From Stenopsyche tienmushanensis (Eukaryota > Arthropoda > Insecta > Trichoptera > Stenopsychidae): 64,000 nucleotides of DNA. Both the position numbers and the translations under genes were made by a program. The DNA lies in the NCBI GenBank assembly GCA_008973525.1, contig WACJ01000421.1, positions 62,001 through 126,000 on the forward strand. Direction: 5' to 3'. Below the pieces are notes generated by a model, which was given only the letters and a program-made list of their open reading frames with translations, was not told where the DNA came from and ran no database searches. Shown here one piece after another: positions 47,914-63,000 of the stretch; position 1 is the stretch's first letter; each line of letters starts with the position of its first letter.

Positions 47914-50030
47914 TATAAATACAACAATGATGCACGTACCACCGTGATAAAATACAATACATTATAAAGTCAATGTTATAAAAATATAATCAATTAATAT
48001 CCTTGAACTTGTATAGATCACAAAATATATGTTTTGGGGACAGTTAAAAAAAAAGATTTAAAAATGTATATTTATAACACTATTGTTCAATGGAACTGGA
48101 AAAGTATGAAGCAGTTAAATATTTTTAAAAAATGTATCAAACTACAGAGAGGCGTTTTCAAGTAAGCGGACCGGAATATGTTAATTAGTGTGGCAAATTC
48201 AGTAAAAAAAATTCAATATTTATTTATTTACATCCATGAAATCAGAATAAACCTGGATCGAGACGATCGATTGATTTAACCTGAAACTTTATAACAACAC
48301 ATGCTTACTAAGCTTCAATAAATATTTTTAAATAAAATAATTATTTTCGCAAATTTATCATTCATAAACGATTTTGTTCTACTGTATTTATAATCTCAAT
48401 ATTTAAATTTGGTTGAAAAACCCCAAAAATTAGACTAAACTTAGATCGACCAATCTTAGATCTTTATTACCAATCTTGCAATATATGCACTATGACAAAA
48501 CATTGTTTTTATGTAATTTTATAAAATAAAAAATGCATATTTTGAACAATTTTCGTTTATGTACAGCTTCATTCATTGATGTTGAAAAAGCTCGTAGAAA
48601 TCGACGAGAAATGATGATGTACGTGTTGTCTAAGGTCTGAAGTTTTTATGGGGCTTCCCTCGCGCCGAAGTTTGTTCGAGTGAAGTGTGCCGAGACGAAA
48701 GAATCGCGAATAAAACAATGTTGGCGTAATGCAGCGAATTTGTGTTGAATAAATGAGCGTTTAATAAACAAGTTTAAAAACATCTCGTAAAGTGATTTAA
48801 ATTCATGAAGTGGAGCGAGACGGGGTGAAGCTGACGGATCTGCCCATTATGGAGCTGGAGCTGGAGAAAGAAAGGGAAAAGTGTATTACGAGAATGGGAA
48901 AAGATTGCCGGCGGAGTTGCTAATTATGAATGGAGAAAAGTTGCCGCGCTGGCGCTTCGAGCTTCCAGACAAGGACGTGGAGTTGAGCCAACTCCAGATA
49001 TTATATTTTAGTATCATCACGCTATAGTTAACAAAAAAAAATCTATGAAAAACCCTATGGAATTAGGCCATGATCCTAAAAAATATTCTAAAGCATCGAC
49101 GTCTGTATAATATTTAGGAGAGGCGCTCTATTTATATGTGAATACATTAATGGTACAAAATTAGGGTAATTTTTTTTTAAATAGATTAAATATGATATTC
49201 ATTACATATTTTGCATTTACAATCGCCGATAATTGACTGTTAAATAAAATGATTTTATAAGAAAATATATCAAAAACCAATAGCTCAACGAAGCCCTTTA
49301 ATGTCAATGATAGATCATGAAATAAGACAAATGGATAGCAGACCATAGAAAGCAAATGGCGCTTAATCTAATAATAATTAGTTAAATTTATACAAGACGG
49401 CGCTGCATATCATATAACTTGAAAAAACGTTACAAAAACATCTAGGCGACACATTTGGATGATCTAATAAAATATGAATGCAGATGGTTGGCAGATGACA
49501 GAAGGCAAATGCCGCCTAACATTGCATTGATAAGATTGCATGAAAATCTATAATGATTATAGCTATTAAATTATCATTTATTTGCAATAAAAAAAATGTT
49601 GGCACGTCTAAGAAAAAATAATTCAAGCAAAAATAATAATTAGCGAAAAAATAATTAGCGCGCCGGGATTTTTTTTCGCCGCCACCATTGAATCGTTTGG
49701 CAGTGAACCGAATATAGTCCTAGGTCAAGGTCGCATTTTCTTTTTACTACCTCTCGAGGGTGGCTGAACTCTTCACCAGCGCCACGTGGGCCCGAGGAAT
49801 GTTCTCCTTCCACCAGATACTCCAACTTGGCGCAACTCACTTTTTAATCGTCTCAGCCACTCTTTTTCGTGGGATCACATTCCATGCACCTCGATGCAGT
49901 CGGCGCTATATTGCGCCCTACGAAAAATCAGATCACGGACCCAATGCAAATCTGTTTTATATCCGCACAAAATGCGAAATGAACATTGAAATCAATAGCA
50001 ATAAAATTAAATCGGAATACATCCGAGTAA
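47914..50030. other. Gene-desert segment with islands at 48600-48980 and 49660-49950
   Basis: AT-rich DNA interrupted by two GC-richer islands. The first is purine-rich (GGAGCTGGAGCTGGAGAAAG at 48851-48870) and the second holds CACGTG (49783-49788, an E-box). No gene model is supportable. Confidence 0.35.
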
Positions 50031-50400
50031 ATTACTCAACTATTCCATTTTTCGGCAAGAAACAATATTGGAACAGATGTATTACAGATTGTATTACGAT
50101 AATCTCGATTGAACCTTTATTAGAAGAGAGAAATAAAGGGCCATCCATCCGTCTTGCTGGAAATAGACTTCGAAGAAATGTGGTCCAATTAATTCAATTA
50201 CCCAAAATATACACCAAACATTAACTTTTCTTTAGGTGTAGACATTTTTCCTGAATTGCACGAAGATTTTCATCACCCCAGGCACAATAATTTTGCTTAT
50301 TGACGAATCCATCCATTGTCAAATGAGCTTCATTGCTAAAATAAAATTGCTTGAATACATTGGGTCTCTCGTTCGTTATTCAGTTATAATGCAAACGCGT
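50030..50400 (-). mobile_element. Mariner/Tc1-type transposase fragment
   Basis: Minus strand NEAHLTMDGFVNKQNYCAWG followed by DENLRAIQEK is the conserved segment after the first catalytic Asp in one transposase group (DEAHF.LDG.VNKQN.R.WG..NP). The continuation (GPLFL, then CFLPKN) is decayed. No ends found. Confidence 0.6.
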
Positions 50401-50899
50401 TGTTTTTATATATACCTGTCCATGATTGAAATTGTATTACATTTTACTAAAATAAAATGACTTATGTAAACATTATATAGTACTTACATCTAAACGTTAC
50501 ATTTGGATGAGCCTCAATATATTGAAATGCTAATATGAGTGACCAATTTGGACCAATTAATGATACTTATACAAGCTACAAAGAAATCGAAATTTAATTT
50601 AATTATAACCAAAAGTATATCTGCGGTTCTTAAAAAAACTCTTAATATTTGCATTTTACGGAAAAAATGTAACATGAAGTAGGAAATTTAACATAAAGTT
50701 CTGATTGATATTGTACGTATAATGCCAAAAAAAAAATTATCTCAAAATGAATTCTCGGACAGCAGAAAGTATTCTATATTTATATATGTGAACACATTAT
50801 CATGGTCATATTTTTCAGGATCAAAAAATCAGGATGAAGCTTGGGTGATTTTTTTCCTCATAATCTGTAGTTAAATCCAAATTTTACAATTAGAATTCC

Positions 50900-51858
50900 A
50901 GTATGGACACACATGTCCAGAATTATGATTTTAGGCCCTAGTCAGCATGATTTTCTTAGAGGCCGTTCAACTGTATCTAATCTCGCACTTCTCAATGATT
51001 TTCTGATTGAAACAATGCACCAAGGAGTCCAGGCTGACGTAGTATACACCGACTTCAGCAAGGCTTTTGATTGGATACGGCATGACATCCTTCTCAGTAA
51101 ACTTTATAATATTGGAATCAATTGTGATAATCATTGTTTAGATCTTAATCCATCCAAATTTAGTGTAATGACCTTCTCGCGAAAGCGAAATCCCATACAT
51201 TTTAAGTACCATTTGAAAAGGGAATCATTACAACGGAGTGATGCACTATAATACTTTGGAGTGTTACATGATTCGATGCTGTTTTTCGATCAACATGTTA
51301 ACTATATTATTTCGAAAGCTATGAAGGCCCTTGGGTTTATAATAAGAAGCTCTGGTGATTTTCGTCAAATGAAAACACGCTGAAAATATCATACTGTATC
51401 CTTGTTCCAAGTCACTTGGAATACGCCTCTCAAATCTGGAATCCCTTCTACGTTACAAATACATCTCGAATCGAAAACATCCAGAAAAAGTTCCTACAAT
51501 TTATATGCCCTAAATCCTACGAACAGCATTGTTAGCATGAACAGCATCACTTATTACCATTGGATAAACAACGTATGATCGCTGACGTTACCTTTTTTTT
51601 AAAATAGTCCAAAACGAGGTTGATTTTCTAGATCTTCTTTCGAAAATTTATTTAAGGACTTCATCTATTGCTCTTTGTCATAGCTCGTTGATATATGTGC
51701 CTCATTCAGTTACCGACTATAGAAGTAATAGCTACATTTTGAGAACTATTTGCAACTTTAATATACTCAGCCAAGAATACAATTTAGACCTTTTCAATAC
51801 ATCTATTAATGCAGCAAAACAAGCCGTTACCAAATCATTTTTTAACATCGGGGCCTAA
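50900..51858 (+). mobile_element. Jockey/CR1-like non-LTR element, RT fragment
   Basis: Plus strand SQHDFLRGRSTVSNLALLND (RT motif 2 region), DVVYTDFSKAFDWIRHDILL (motif A, catalytic Asp), then a deletion that removes motif B and the FADD box, then LNPSKFSVMTFSRKRNPIHF, FGVLHDSMLFFDQHVNYIIS and, after several stops, a tail INAAKQAVTKSFFNIGA at the end. 5'-truncated, internally deleted and frameshifted. Confidence 0.88.
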
Positions 51859-53138
51859 CATGTGATTTTTGATCCTGAGTCCAAATGTAAGATTTTTATA
51901 TCATTTCCTATGAAAATTTGATTTATACATAAATATTTGTACAATACGAATAATGAGTATATTTACGTCAATGTTAATGTTAAGTCTTTTAAAAATAATT
52001 ATGAAAGATTATGTTAATTATGTGCATTTATAATAATTTTATTTTAAGGGATTTTTAGCGGGAAAATTAAGAAAAATCTTGATTTCTGAGTGTAAATCCT
52101 TTTGGAATGATTAAAAATTATGGTAGTGGCATTAAAATAGTTTCGAGAGGAAAGCCGAAGTATTTGCAGCGGTGCATTTTGAATGCGTTCAGTGCAGAGG
52201 CTCGTGCAAGGAGCGTTGTTCGCTCGACAGAAGGCGCACTCTCACGCTTTTAAAGGCAAATGGATGAAAGAAAGGGTTAATTAAAAGCTCGAGGGTTGGC
52301 GTCCCACAACCCTGGCACACTCATTGCGACGAGCTTTAAGCCATGCTAGCCAGCTTTGGAGCTAATTAAATGCTTTTTCTCCTACACAGATTTTCCTGCT
52401 TTTTGTTGTTGCCGACATTTTTCCCCACATTTATGTGCTCGCCTTCATTATGGCGATGAATCAACCGGCTGCTTAAATTAAGTAGATTACGAAAGCATAC
52501 CGAATTTTCATTAGAGGGATGAAATTTAATTCTGACGATAATTTGGTAATGTTACCGTGTCAAGCGAAATAAGCATACTCGACTCCCAGATATTGTTATA
52601 AATAGGCGTCGGTTTTTTTTGGATTTGCATATATAGTCCTTTATAGTCTGGAGTATTTATAATTGTACTAATTATAGCCCTTTGAATATTTCAAGAAGTA
52701 TTAAAAACGTATTAATAATTGTAAGGTAAAAACATTTTTGAACATTTATTCAGGATTAGCCCAAAGAAGGGTGACTATTTTCGCGGATAATTGGAAATAA
52801 CCAAAATTGTTATTCTATTTATCTTCTACGATACATCAACAATTTTCCTACAATTTCGCAACAGGAGATTATTTCAATATATGAAATTATTAATTGTAAT
52901 CCAAATTCTAATTCTAACCTAGCTGAAGGGTTTTTAAACCAATTATTAATACTCTTTTGCTTAAAATAGGGGTTTCTTTATGTTATTTTATCCAAAAGAT
53001 TGGGTGTATTTTTGAAATCAGTGAAGCAATGTATTACGTACTCTTGAATTAAATTTAGAGATCAAATCCAAGATTTACTTGATGTTTTCAGACGAAAGTT
53101 CAGTGTTGAAAATGAAACCACCTTATTTTTCTACAGAT
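51859..53138. other. Gene-desert segment with an island at 52180-52560
   Basis: The island contains GCTAATTAAATGC and CATTATGGCGATGAATCAAC, homeodomain-like core sites in GC-richer unique DNA. No coding frame. Remainder AT-rich. Confidence 0.35.
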
Positions 53139-53363
53139 TCAACATCCATTGGAATGCTCTCTTAGTCCAACCACAGTATGGTTGTGCCTTTGCATGAAGA
53201 TGTTCAGGTCAAGCAAAATTACGACCTGAACAGCCTCTTCCATAATAATATCCAAATCTTCTGATAAATTCTTAGAAGCAAGATTTTCCCCATGGAGAAG
53301 GCAATGAAACAGTTTTAACTGCAGATTAATTACTTTTAATATTGTATAGAAGTCTTGATGCAC
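53139..53363 (-). mobile_element. hAT (ZBED5-like) transposase scrap
   Basis: Minus strand FHCLLHGENLASKNLSEDLD followed by IIMEEAVQVV matches the ZBED5/GTF2IRD2-type hAT wording (HC..HRE.LASK.L...L......VV). The downstream part is unreadable. Confidence 0.6.
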
Positions 53364-56300
53364 TTTTGGATTGGATTAAAATATTGTAGCTTATTTATCA
53401 TAAGCAAAATTAATATTCAATATGTGAATTTGATAAATTTAAAATACTATTTTTTTTTTATTTGAGGGATTGATCTTTGATGATCTTCTTGTAAGGATGA
53501 AGGATTTTATAATTTTAAATTAGGTCAAAGATAACAAGCATTAGCATCTATTTTTATATCTTTTTGGTTTATGATCTCTTAATATTCTTAAATCTACGCC
53601 ATTTTAATTGAATTCGATATTTCAATGACATATTTAGCTTTAAGGGATGTGACCAATTTATAGCATTTTCAGCGTGGATCCACACATGTTCGTAACGAAA
53701 TTTATTACCACGACTGTGCATAGAATTTATATTCAAAATCAATCATATGACACCCTGCAAATATTTTACATTTTGCATCACTAATTTTTATCAATAGGCC
53801 TTGTTAGGCGCGCATTATTGACGTGTCAAACGATTGAATATGTACATTTGCGCCGAATGGAACGATCCCGAAATATCCAGACGCCTTTATTGAAATTTTA
53901 TACTTCGATGTGTGTGCCGCCTGGATACACACAGACATTCATTACGCCAAAAATATATTGCATATCAAATGATTGTGTGATTCAAAATTTTGCTAAAATG
54001 TATATTTACCTATGATATTGTGGTTGGTTGACACTACCTTGAACCGGGATAGTCGTTTAAGCGTTATAATGGAAAGTGTTAAATGTTTATTTTCAGTATG
54101 CTTGACATTATCAAATTTTGCTCGCCTCCAGAAGATTTGCTCGCCGAAAAGCCTCTCTCATCAAATTATGAAAAGCAGGTGGCGTATTAGGGGTTTTTTA
54201 AGAGGTCTTCGCGTAATGGACTCTTCGTCTGGCTGTTTCCCTCAGGAGGGGTTCGGAGATAGGGCACGATTTGAATTCCCGGGAACAAACTAATAAAGAT
54301 GGGCAGACCGAGTGCGTGAACAAAATGTTTGCCGTCTCTGGGAGAATTCATATTAAAAACGTGAATAGTCTGACGACAATCGTGCAACTCCTCGCGCCTA
54401 CCCCCGATTGTTTTACGACATCAGTATTGCCCACGAATTCATTAAAATGCGACGATTTTAAATTCGGCCAAAGCACCCTAATCACATTTCGAGATCGTTC
54501 CTAAATTGCTTCAATATTAAAGCAACATTATTATAAAAAAACGCATTAAAACGTACACAATTTGAATTAAACCAATGTAAATTTATGATAAAAAAAGTTC
54601 CATCGATCGCAATCGATAATCGAAGTATCAAATGCCAAATCAGCCGGTAGCTAAATTCGTTTACAACAGCAACCCCTAGCCGAAAGAAGTGCTCATTATG
54701 TTAATAAAACCCTTAGCGATGCAACGACTTTTACTTCGCATCTGGGTTACGATTTTTTGTGTGTACGGGGTGGCGTTTTTTTTGCGTCGGCTTGAGGGTA
54801 AATCATTTTGAATTATAATCGTAACCCTTTTATCCCGGGTACCAACGTCAATGATGAATGCATTGTGGGAATTCGTACACAAAAAAGTGCAATCCCACCT
54901 ATGGAGATTTGATATTTTTAATGTGGATGCAACACCCTTTGCATGAAAATTACGGATGCTGCTGCGGAAGATAAATCGAATGATCATCGCGTGTGATTTT
55001 TTTTCAATGCCATTTATGTTAAACATTACCGAATCATTTTATATTATTAACGATCGAGATATTGGTTGACGAATTCCTCGAATTTGTCATTTTAATTCTT
55101 TGAAAAGATATGATCTGACGAATATTAAATTATTTTAAGGCTAGCAAAATATCAATAAATTTATGTGTATCTCCTTGATGAATTTGCTGCATAAGTTCAA
55201 CATTTTAGGCTGCTAAATTAGTCATAAGAATTCATCGCCTTTTCCACTCTTCGACTCTTCGACACCACTCGCAACCCCTTGACAGACGTCGAGTTTTTTT
55301 TAATGATATTTAGTTCCTGTTATTTTGCGTGCCGTGAATAGAAGAAAGGGTTAAGGGTGAATACGTGACACCGTTCCATTGTTATGTCCAATTCTATATA
55401 CAAAATAAAAATGACACAAAAAATTCTACACGACAGACAGGCTGATGCACCGATCGTAAAAAATCGCCATTGTTACACGTCTGATCTGTAACACTGATAT
55501 GCGAAAAATCGGGAGCGGATGTGTTTATTAATGTTACCATTCCTGTACAATCCATACAGATATACTCATACAAAAATATGCATGGAAAATATATAGATAT
55601 ATATGCAGATTTGTGCATAATTAAATATGCATAATAAATAATTTCACTGATTGTGTAAAAGTGAATTTTAAAAAATACCGTATTTATTCGTCATGTGAAC
55701 TCGATGACCTTCGATTGTACAGAAGGGGTTAACTCCAAGCAAACCCCACATTCGATATATCGACTACCTGCTTTTATTGGGTCGCATTGATTATCTATGG
55801 GGGTAAAAAAAACTATTTCTTCCTGTCGTGGTAACACTTTTGTATTCAGCTCGGGTATCTCATTTCAATGTGTTTTTTATGTACGCGTTCAGATACCCAC
55901 ATTTTTTCTACGGTATGTGAATATATTTAATTTGCATCGGGGTGTAAAAGTGGCCCCCCATCCAAGGATGCAGTGTTTTGCATCGGACATATTTTATGTG
56001 CGTTTTTTTGGCGTGCATCTTTTGTGCGAACTCTGAGAACGCATTGACTGCATATATTTATATTTATTATAATCTATTCATCGGATTTCTATGGATGCTT
56101 GCCATCCTGGATCCTCTGGCGCGGAATAAATCCAAATTGGGAATAGTTATGGTGCGTATTTTTTTGAAATTATCGAACGAAAGGGTTCAGATCGAGATCA
56201 GTCATCTATGATCCTTGCTGTCGATATTACTGAAAATTCACTCATTAAAACGTATGAAGTTTGACTTAAATTCACTGATAAAAAAGCAATGGTTTTGTGT

Positions 56301-56880
56301 GTAGAGTGCTAAAAAAATCAAATCATTAATCAAAAGCATTGATGGTGTGCTTAAATATATATCAAATATCTATAGTGATTATGTGAATGACGGTGGGAAA
56401 AAAATGTCATCCTATGGCTAATTCTTTGAATGGGAAGAGGTGTGTTATCCCTTTTTATCTTCAAGGATCAAAAAAAATCTATCTTTTTATAAATTGTAAG
56501 GGTTCTCCTTTAAATTTTTTGCTTTAATTATTATTGATTTCACATATAGTAAAATCAGAAAAAAGATATTTGTACACAAGTTTTTAATATGAAGTTTGTT
56601 CCACATAAATTTATTTTTGGGGGTTAAATATACCACAAAGTCTATTTAATCAATTTTTAATCATCACATATATAATTTTTATTATGTTTGTCATATAAAA
56701 CGTGGATGCATGGAATCATGTTTGAAGGGTTGCCAGGTACATGTTTTTTTACCCACACTATTTATCAATCGTTCCGCCATTTACATTGACCCTTTCAGGG
56801 CTTCAATGGAATGAATGGGATTTATCCTTAACTCCTGAAGTATTTAATATTTATTTTTGTGTCATTAAAATGGATTTTCG
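53364..56880. other. Gene-desert segment with several GC-richer islands
   Basis: Islands at about 53780-54500, 54600-54960 and 55690-56050. No long sense frame, no transposon signature. At 54862-54899 GTGGGA...TCCCAC forms a short imperfect hairpin. Nothing identifiable in the AT-rich remainder. Confidence 0.35.
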
Positions 56881-59800
56881 TCCCTGACAATGTTATTTAT
56901 GATCGAAAGGTTGTTTGTACAAGAGACTTATCTCGGGTATGGGAACGTATCCTTGGGTGCTTTGGAGCACTATCGACATCCTGCTGGATATATCCAGTAT
57001 CGGCGGATTCTCTTTAGCTTCTCAGTTAACTTTCTTCCGGAAGTTGATGTCTGCAGCAGCATTAGCAGAGCAAACTTAAGCAATTTGGGTACGTCTAATG
57101 CTTTACAAGTATGATCTGAACTTAAGCGTAATTTGATTCGGCGATGGCTTCTGAGACAAAGGAAGCTTTGATTTTGCAAATGTTTGCGACAAAATTGAAA
57201 TTAATTTGGAAAAAAATGTATATTCCGACTCGATGTCATATTAAGCAAATACCGATGTCAGCTTATGTTAAAGAATAAAGTTAGTCTTGCGGAATACCAG
57301 CGCAATTGTACGATGGCACACACTCATCCCCGTACAAACAGAAACGGCTACGAGTAATTTTTATGTTTGCTCCAAGATTAGATGTCTTCCGAAACGTTTC
57401 TGGTTTGTAGGATACGAATTTGTAATTATTTCACATGAGTAGATGTGGTAAGTACAGGTTACGTAGATGTTGCCGCCCCTCGGCTCGGTTCATCCAAATT
57501 AAATAGGTAACGTAATTACAAAGTCCTACCCTTAACCCTTCTAAGTCCGCTCAACATCCTAAGCCTAAATTACCCCCGGAGCCTTCGCCCACAGAGCCGG
57601 ATTTTAGATCTCAAATTTCCCTGCATCGAAACGCCATTAAAGACAAAACCTATTTGGCCTCGAGTTAATGGAAACATGTATGAAATGATTAATCGGATAG
57701 AGCAATTCGCTTTTGTAGCCTCAGATTGTTTTTATTGCAAAAGGAAAGGGTTATTTGATCAATGAAAATATATAAATTAGATTGTTTTATATCCAATCAG
57801 ATATTCTTGTACCAATGAAATCATTTTAAGAACGATTCTTATAATGCAACTCTACGTCAAGAGGGAGACCTTATATTAAGCTTCATACATACTCTTCTTA
57901 CTTTATAATTCCAATAAATCATCTAACTATATATGATCTTAGCTTCAAGAAGGTATGATTAATGAAACCATTACATAATGGTCGACAATGGTTTTTAAAT
58001 TATCAATTAGGGAAAAATAATATAAAAATACATTAAAATTCGGTTTTAACGAGCTAAATATGATCGATGTTAATCGCGTATAACAATAAATACGCCAAAG
58101 ACGATGAAGTTATTTTACTTTATAATAACTCCCACTATTATTTACAACTTTTATATACAAAATTAAGCGTTTTTTTAAATTCATCGTATGTAAAATTTAG
58201 TGTGATTTCTATTAATTTTCATCCCTTATCGAACAAAAACAGCATGAAAAGCAATTCACCTCGTCAATTTTTTGGCTTTGGCAGTTCTAAGATTTAGTGG
58301 TTAAATTGAGATCAAGTCTAAAGAGAGTGTGGATAAAAATTACCCACATTGAAAACACCAACTAATGATTTTAAAAGATTATAAAAATATTGAACACGCC
58401 ATATAATTAGCTCGTTATAAACGTGAAACAATAATATAATAAGCCAATACATACAATACAATTTTAATTGGATTTTTATGATGAAATGGTCATTTCAAAT
58501 GAACATGATATGGCGTACGATATTAAAAAATTAAGACCTTCTGAAGGTTTCATCTGTAATGACGAGTGCGTGGATTTCAAAAGACGTCGAACATGATCGG
58601 TTTTTACTGTTTTAATTATCTTTGGAATACTACCATATTGGTGGGCGGTGTGGGCGTGTGGATCCGCAAGTAGCAAAAGCCAATTTTTTGTATCGTGTGC
58701 TTAGTTCAAATATCTGGGTTGATCCAGGTACTTTGTCTTCCTTTGCAGAAATACCTCAGTGGTGCGGAACAAAAAAAGGCTCTACTATATCAAATTCAGG
58801 GCTGGTGTAAATCTAATTTATTTCCCTCCTTTGAGAATATCCCATATTGCTGTGTTTCGTCTCATTTTTTCCTCCGCCAAATTGGAATCTTCAATCATTT
58901 CCAAGAAAGACAACATATTTGTCAACCTGAAAAGCCTTTTTCGGCGCGAGAGACACAGAACGAAAACGAAAAAAAAAAACACATATAAGTTAAAGCCTTT
59001 GATCATATTAAGTGAACTTTTTCGAAATTGCTTTTCGACATACATATCGCAGTTCGGCGGCGACGAAATTAAATCAAAATTCAGCAGAAATAGACTATGA
59101 ACGTTGTCTGCGATTTGTAACTACTGCCATACACTCTAACATAAGATATGTTATGATTGAATAAATCAAACAAATCTTAAACAAGTACATCAGCAATCAT
59201 CCTATTTGTGATTTTTATGACGACAATTCATGGTTGGCATATTGATTGATGGAACATAGTAATAGTTTTTAACAGCTATAAGTAAAACTTATTACATTAG
59301 ACAATCGTTACAATAATAAATGTATAGGATCAACAATGAATTTATCGAAGTTATGAAGACATGGAAATGCATTATGATTCCAGCGTGCATAACTTTAACC
59401 ATTATGTTGAATGCATTTTGATAATATTTGTGATTAGACTTGAGTTCAATGTGAAAATCTAATGTAACCAGATGAAAACAGAATAGATGAATTAGTAAAA
59501 CTTATGTATAAGAAGGGAAGATTTTAATTATCTGAATGTAGAGGATATTTAAAAATTGCTTGGTGTTAGATGACACTGATGAAATAAATTTGATGGAATT
59601 GGCATCTATAATAGCTCAAAATTCAAAAATAATTGGGCATCTTACCGGAAAAGAACTGAAAATTTTGAATTTTTGATATTTTTTCGCAAAATTACATCGC
59701 ATAAATTTACTAAAAATACATTAGTTTAAATTCCAATGCAAATTGATTAAAAAACAATGTGTGTGTTAGATTTGTAAATGTAAATCATTATTATTTTATT

Positions 59801-60000
59801 CATCAATATGGTCGATTTCCCAGATATATTGGCATGGTATTATTTCACGCATTTTATGTAAGATTGTTCCCAATATACATATTAGTGTAATTTTGAATAA
59901 ATTCATTTATAATTGTGCGTAAGAAGATATCCACCCTAAGCCGAGAGCCCAATAGGTAAAGAGATAGTGTAACCCGGCATAATTATATGCGTAAGCAGTT
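56881..60000. other. Gene-desert segment
   Basis: Mostly AT-rich. An island at 57440-57640 is GC-richer and unique. A 14-bp palindrome CTGGATATATCCAG lies at 56984-56997. Overlapping short frames at 58620-59100 have no recognisable domain. Confidence 0.35.
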
Positions 60001-63000
60001 ATCAGGGTGCCCACAATGCCGAAGCCATGACAGTCAACCATGACACCCTACCCATCCAGCTCCATGGATTGTTCTCTTGCCATTACCCCCCACGAGAGTC
60101 CCATTTCACCCCCAAAAGATATTTGCATACGCTCACGCAGACGCACGCAAAATCATACGGAGGCGATAAAATTGAAAAAAAAAATCACTCTACATATGTT
60201 GAAAGCTCCCATTAAAAATACACGCATAATTAATCCCCGAATGCAAACATTCATGACCAAACTTAGATGATTAATTCAGGCTCATAAATGCCATTTTTGT
60301 CGCTAATATTATCGAATGTCCTTTCTTTCCATCTTCTTGTATATCTGACCTATATTCCTATGATATCCCTCTTCACTAGTTACGCAGCGGGCAAGTAAGA
60401 ATGTATTATAATGTATTCAGCGTGTGTATTATAAAAGTAAATATACACAAGAGAAAGAATTCATATAATATCAATACATTATGTTTTATGTCGTGACTGC
60501 GTAACGTGTTACGACCCTTTGTGAGGGCCTATTTCATTTTATGTCCTTTATGGCCACGCTCAACGAATGGTGCTCAACGTATGCCTCCAACGTTTGAACG
60601 CACTGAATACATTGCAAAAAGTATTCAAAATATGATCGCGGCTATATGTGGATGTCATATTTTGATTCTAAGATGGGAATAACTGTACGATTTCGACTTC
60701 AAAGCATGTTTATTGCATAATTTGAACACAAATTTGTTGGATTTTACGAGCATAGGAAATCTATTGGCGTTAAACAGTCATTGATATGTATCAAATACAG
60801 TGGCAATATACGCAAATCATAAGCTTATTTGATCAATTGTTGTTATAGTGGGTTAATTTATGGTTCAAATTCTTATTTAAGTGATCCTACATTTCGCATT
60901 TAACATAGAATATTTTTTGTAATAAATTGTCAATAAATTACTCTTAGAAAAATCGTGATAGTCTTCAGTAAGTTCTTCTATTAATTGTAGTAAAAACTGT
61001 TATCTTGATATCTTTTGTATTCTCATTTCTTTATAAAGAATCCATGTATTGATCCTAACTAAATGAAGGATGTTGAAATAAACCTGCATAGGCAATTTGA
61101 ATTTCTTTGAATTTTAGACTTTGAAAGTGGTTAAATCAGTTGGTTCATAAGCACCAAACTCTTTCATCCTTTATGAAGGCTGTAATAAATAGAACTTTGA
61201 AAGGAAAAACCGAAAACCGTTATATTTGCGGGAACGAAAACCAGAACTGAACCAATTCCACATATTTTTAGTTTTACGCGAAAGACAGTTTGGTTGATTT
61301 TTATGTCATGTTGTGTTCATCATTCTTATACAGAATTTCTTTGTTTGCATTCATCAGATAATACTTTATTCTTTGTTTATCCTATTAAATCAATACTTCT
61401 GATACTATTGTTATCAAACCAAATTCCAGTTTGCCATTATTAATATATTTTGTCTACGTTATCTCATCATATATATTTGCTGTATATCGAGACTGGGACT
61501 CATATTTAAATTTGTTTTCTATTGCTATGTATCCAACTTTCTATAATGAAATTTCTATAAAAAAATGCAAATTTATAACCTTTGCGTAGAAGCAGAAAAA
61601 TAAAATAATGTATTCATTAACGAATTGTTCATAGTTAAAGGGAGTAAATTCGATAATATTATTAATGTAGAATAGTTATTATAAAATAAGGTATAAATGC
61701 TCTTAATTTTGCTTGAAAAACCATAGCTAAATCGATGTAAATGTTTGGAACTGAACCTGCCTGATTCAATGGTTTTAAGAATGGCGTTTTATGGCTATGA
61801 AGTTATCGCATTTAGACATATACAATTCCAGATAGAAAAATTATAGTAATGCAAGGTGATTTTGGTATTTTTGTTAGGTTGACTACTTGAGGGATTAAGG
61901 GATCCGCCTTGAAGTGGTAAACTCTTTCGGATTTGGCATTCGAGATTAACAGGCTTGGAGTACGGCGAGCGGTTGTTAGCCGCGGTAAAATATGTCACCG
62001 ATAAATTCCGAGGTAGAGTGAGGAGGTCTCTTGCAGGGCTTATCGCTCCGATAGAATTACTATTGACTGGGGCCCGTCGTGGGGCCTCATTACGGGGCCC
62101 GAGGAATCTGCGAAACAACCCGGAACACGCCCCCGCGCGCCACCCACAGGAAAATGCGGATTTTCGATAGAAAAACACACCCCTTCTGCCGAAATGTCAC
62201 ATCATCCAGGATGGATCCGGCGCGTTTACTATGATGAGATGTGGAAAATGTCATTTTTCGGCTGCTTTTTAGTGCTGCTCGCTTTATGGAAAATATGTTG
62301 ATGCAGTATTAAAGTGTTATGGGGGGCTAAAAGACACTATTATGGCGTTCGACGTATTCTCCGTCACGTGACTGACGCAGATTCTTCAAACAGGGTTAAT
62401 TTTCTCGTGACGGATTCCTTCTAAACAATCGCGATACTCCTTTCACCCCTGGTTCAAGTTACGAAATTCAATCAACGAATTCAATTCTTACTCTGCTGGG
62501 TATCATATTGTATTAAAGTGTTTCTCAATCAGTTGTACGGTTAAAAACATCTATTTTTATGGTATTACGATATCCCGAAAGAAATCAATTATTTATTTCT
62601 TCCAACTTTAAGCTTTATTTTTTATAATATTTTTATACAAGTTAATATAAAATATAATTAACTTTAATATTAATTAAATAACTATCATCTCATTTGCAAG
62701 TTTTCTACCCTCTTCTTATATAAACAAGATGATTTCGACTGAAAATACGAACCCAAAAAAAATTGTATTAATACTTCATTTAATTTGGGTGTTGGAAGGA
62801 GGGTTTATTTCTCAGAAGCCTTTATTTTTATTTACATTATTGTAAACGATACATTTTTCATTTTCAGTGATAATTTGCGATAAAAAACGGTTGTCTTCTT
62901 TGTCTTGACAATAATAATGTACATGTATTCTATCGTTCTGCTTTGTTATCCGCAGACAGTTCCTTGCAGCATCTAAATATCGATACGCTTTAAATTAATA

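Noticed and set aside
49760..50224. 154-codon plus-strand frame
   Set aside because: Its 3' half is antisense to a transposase fragment and its 5' half is a non-coding island with open frames on both strands; no domain or splice context.
54862..54899. microRNA hairpin
   Set aside because: Stem is short and interrupted and matches no conserved insect microRNA seed that I know.
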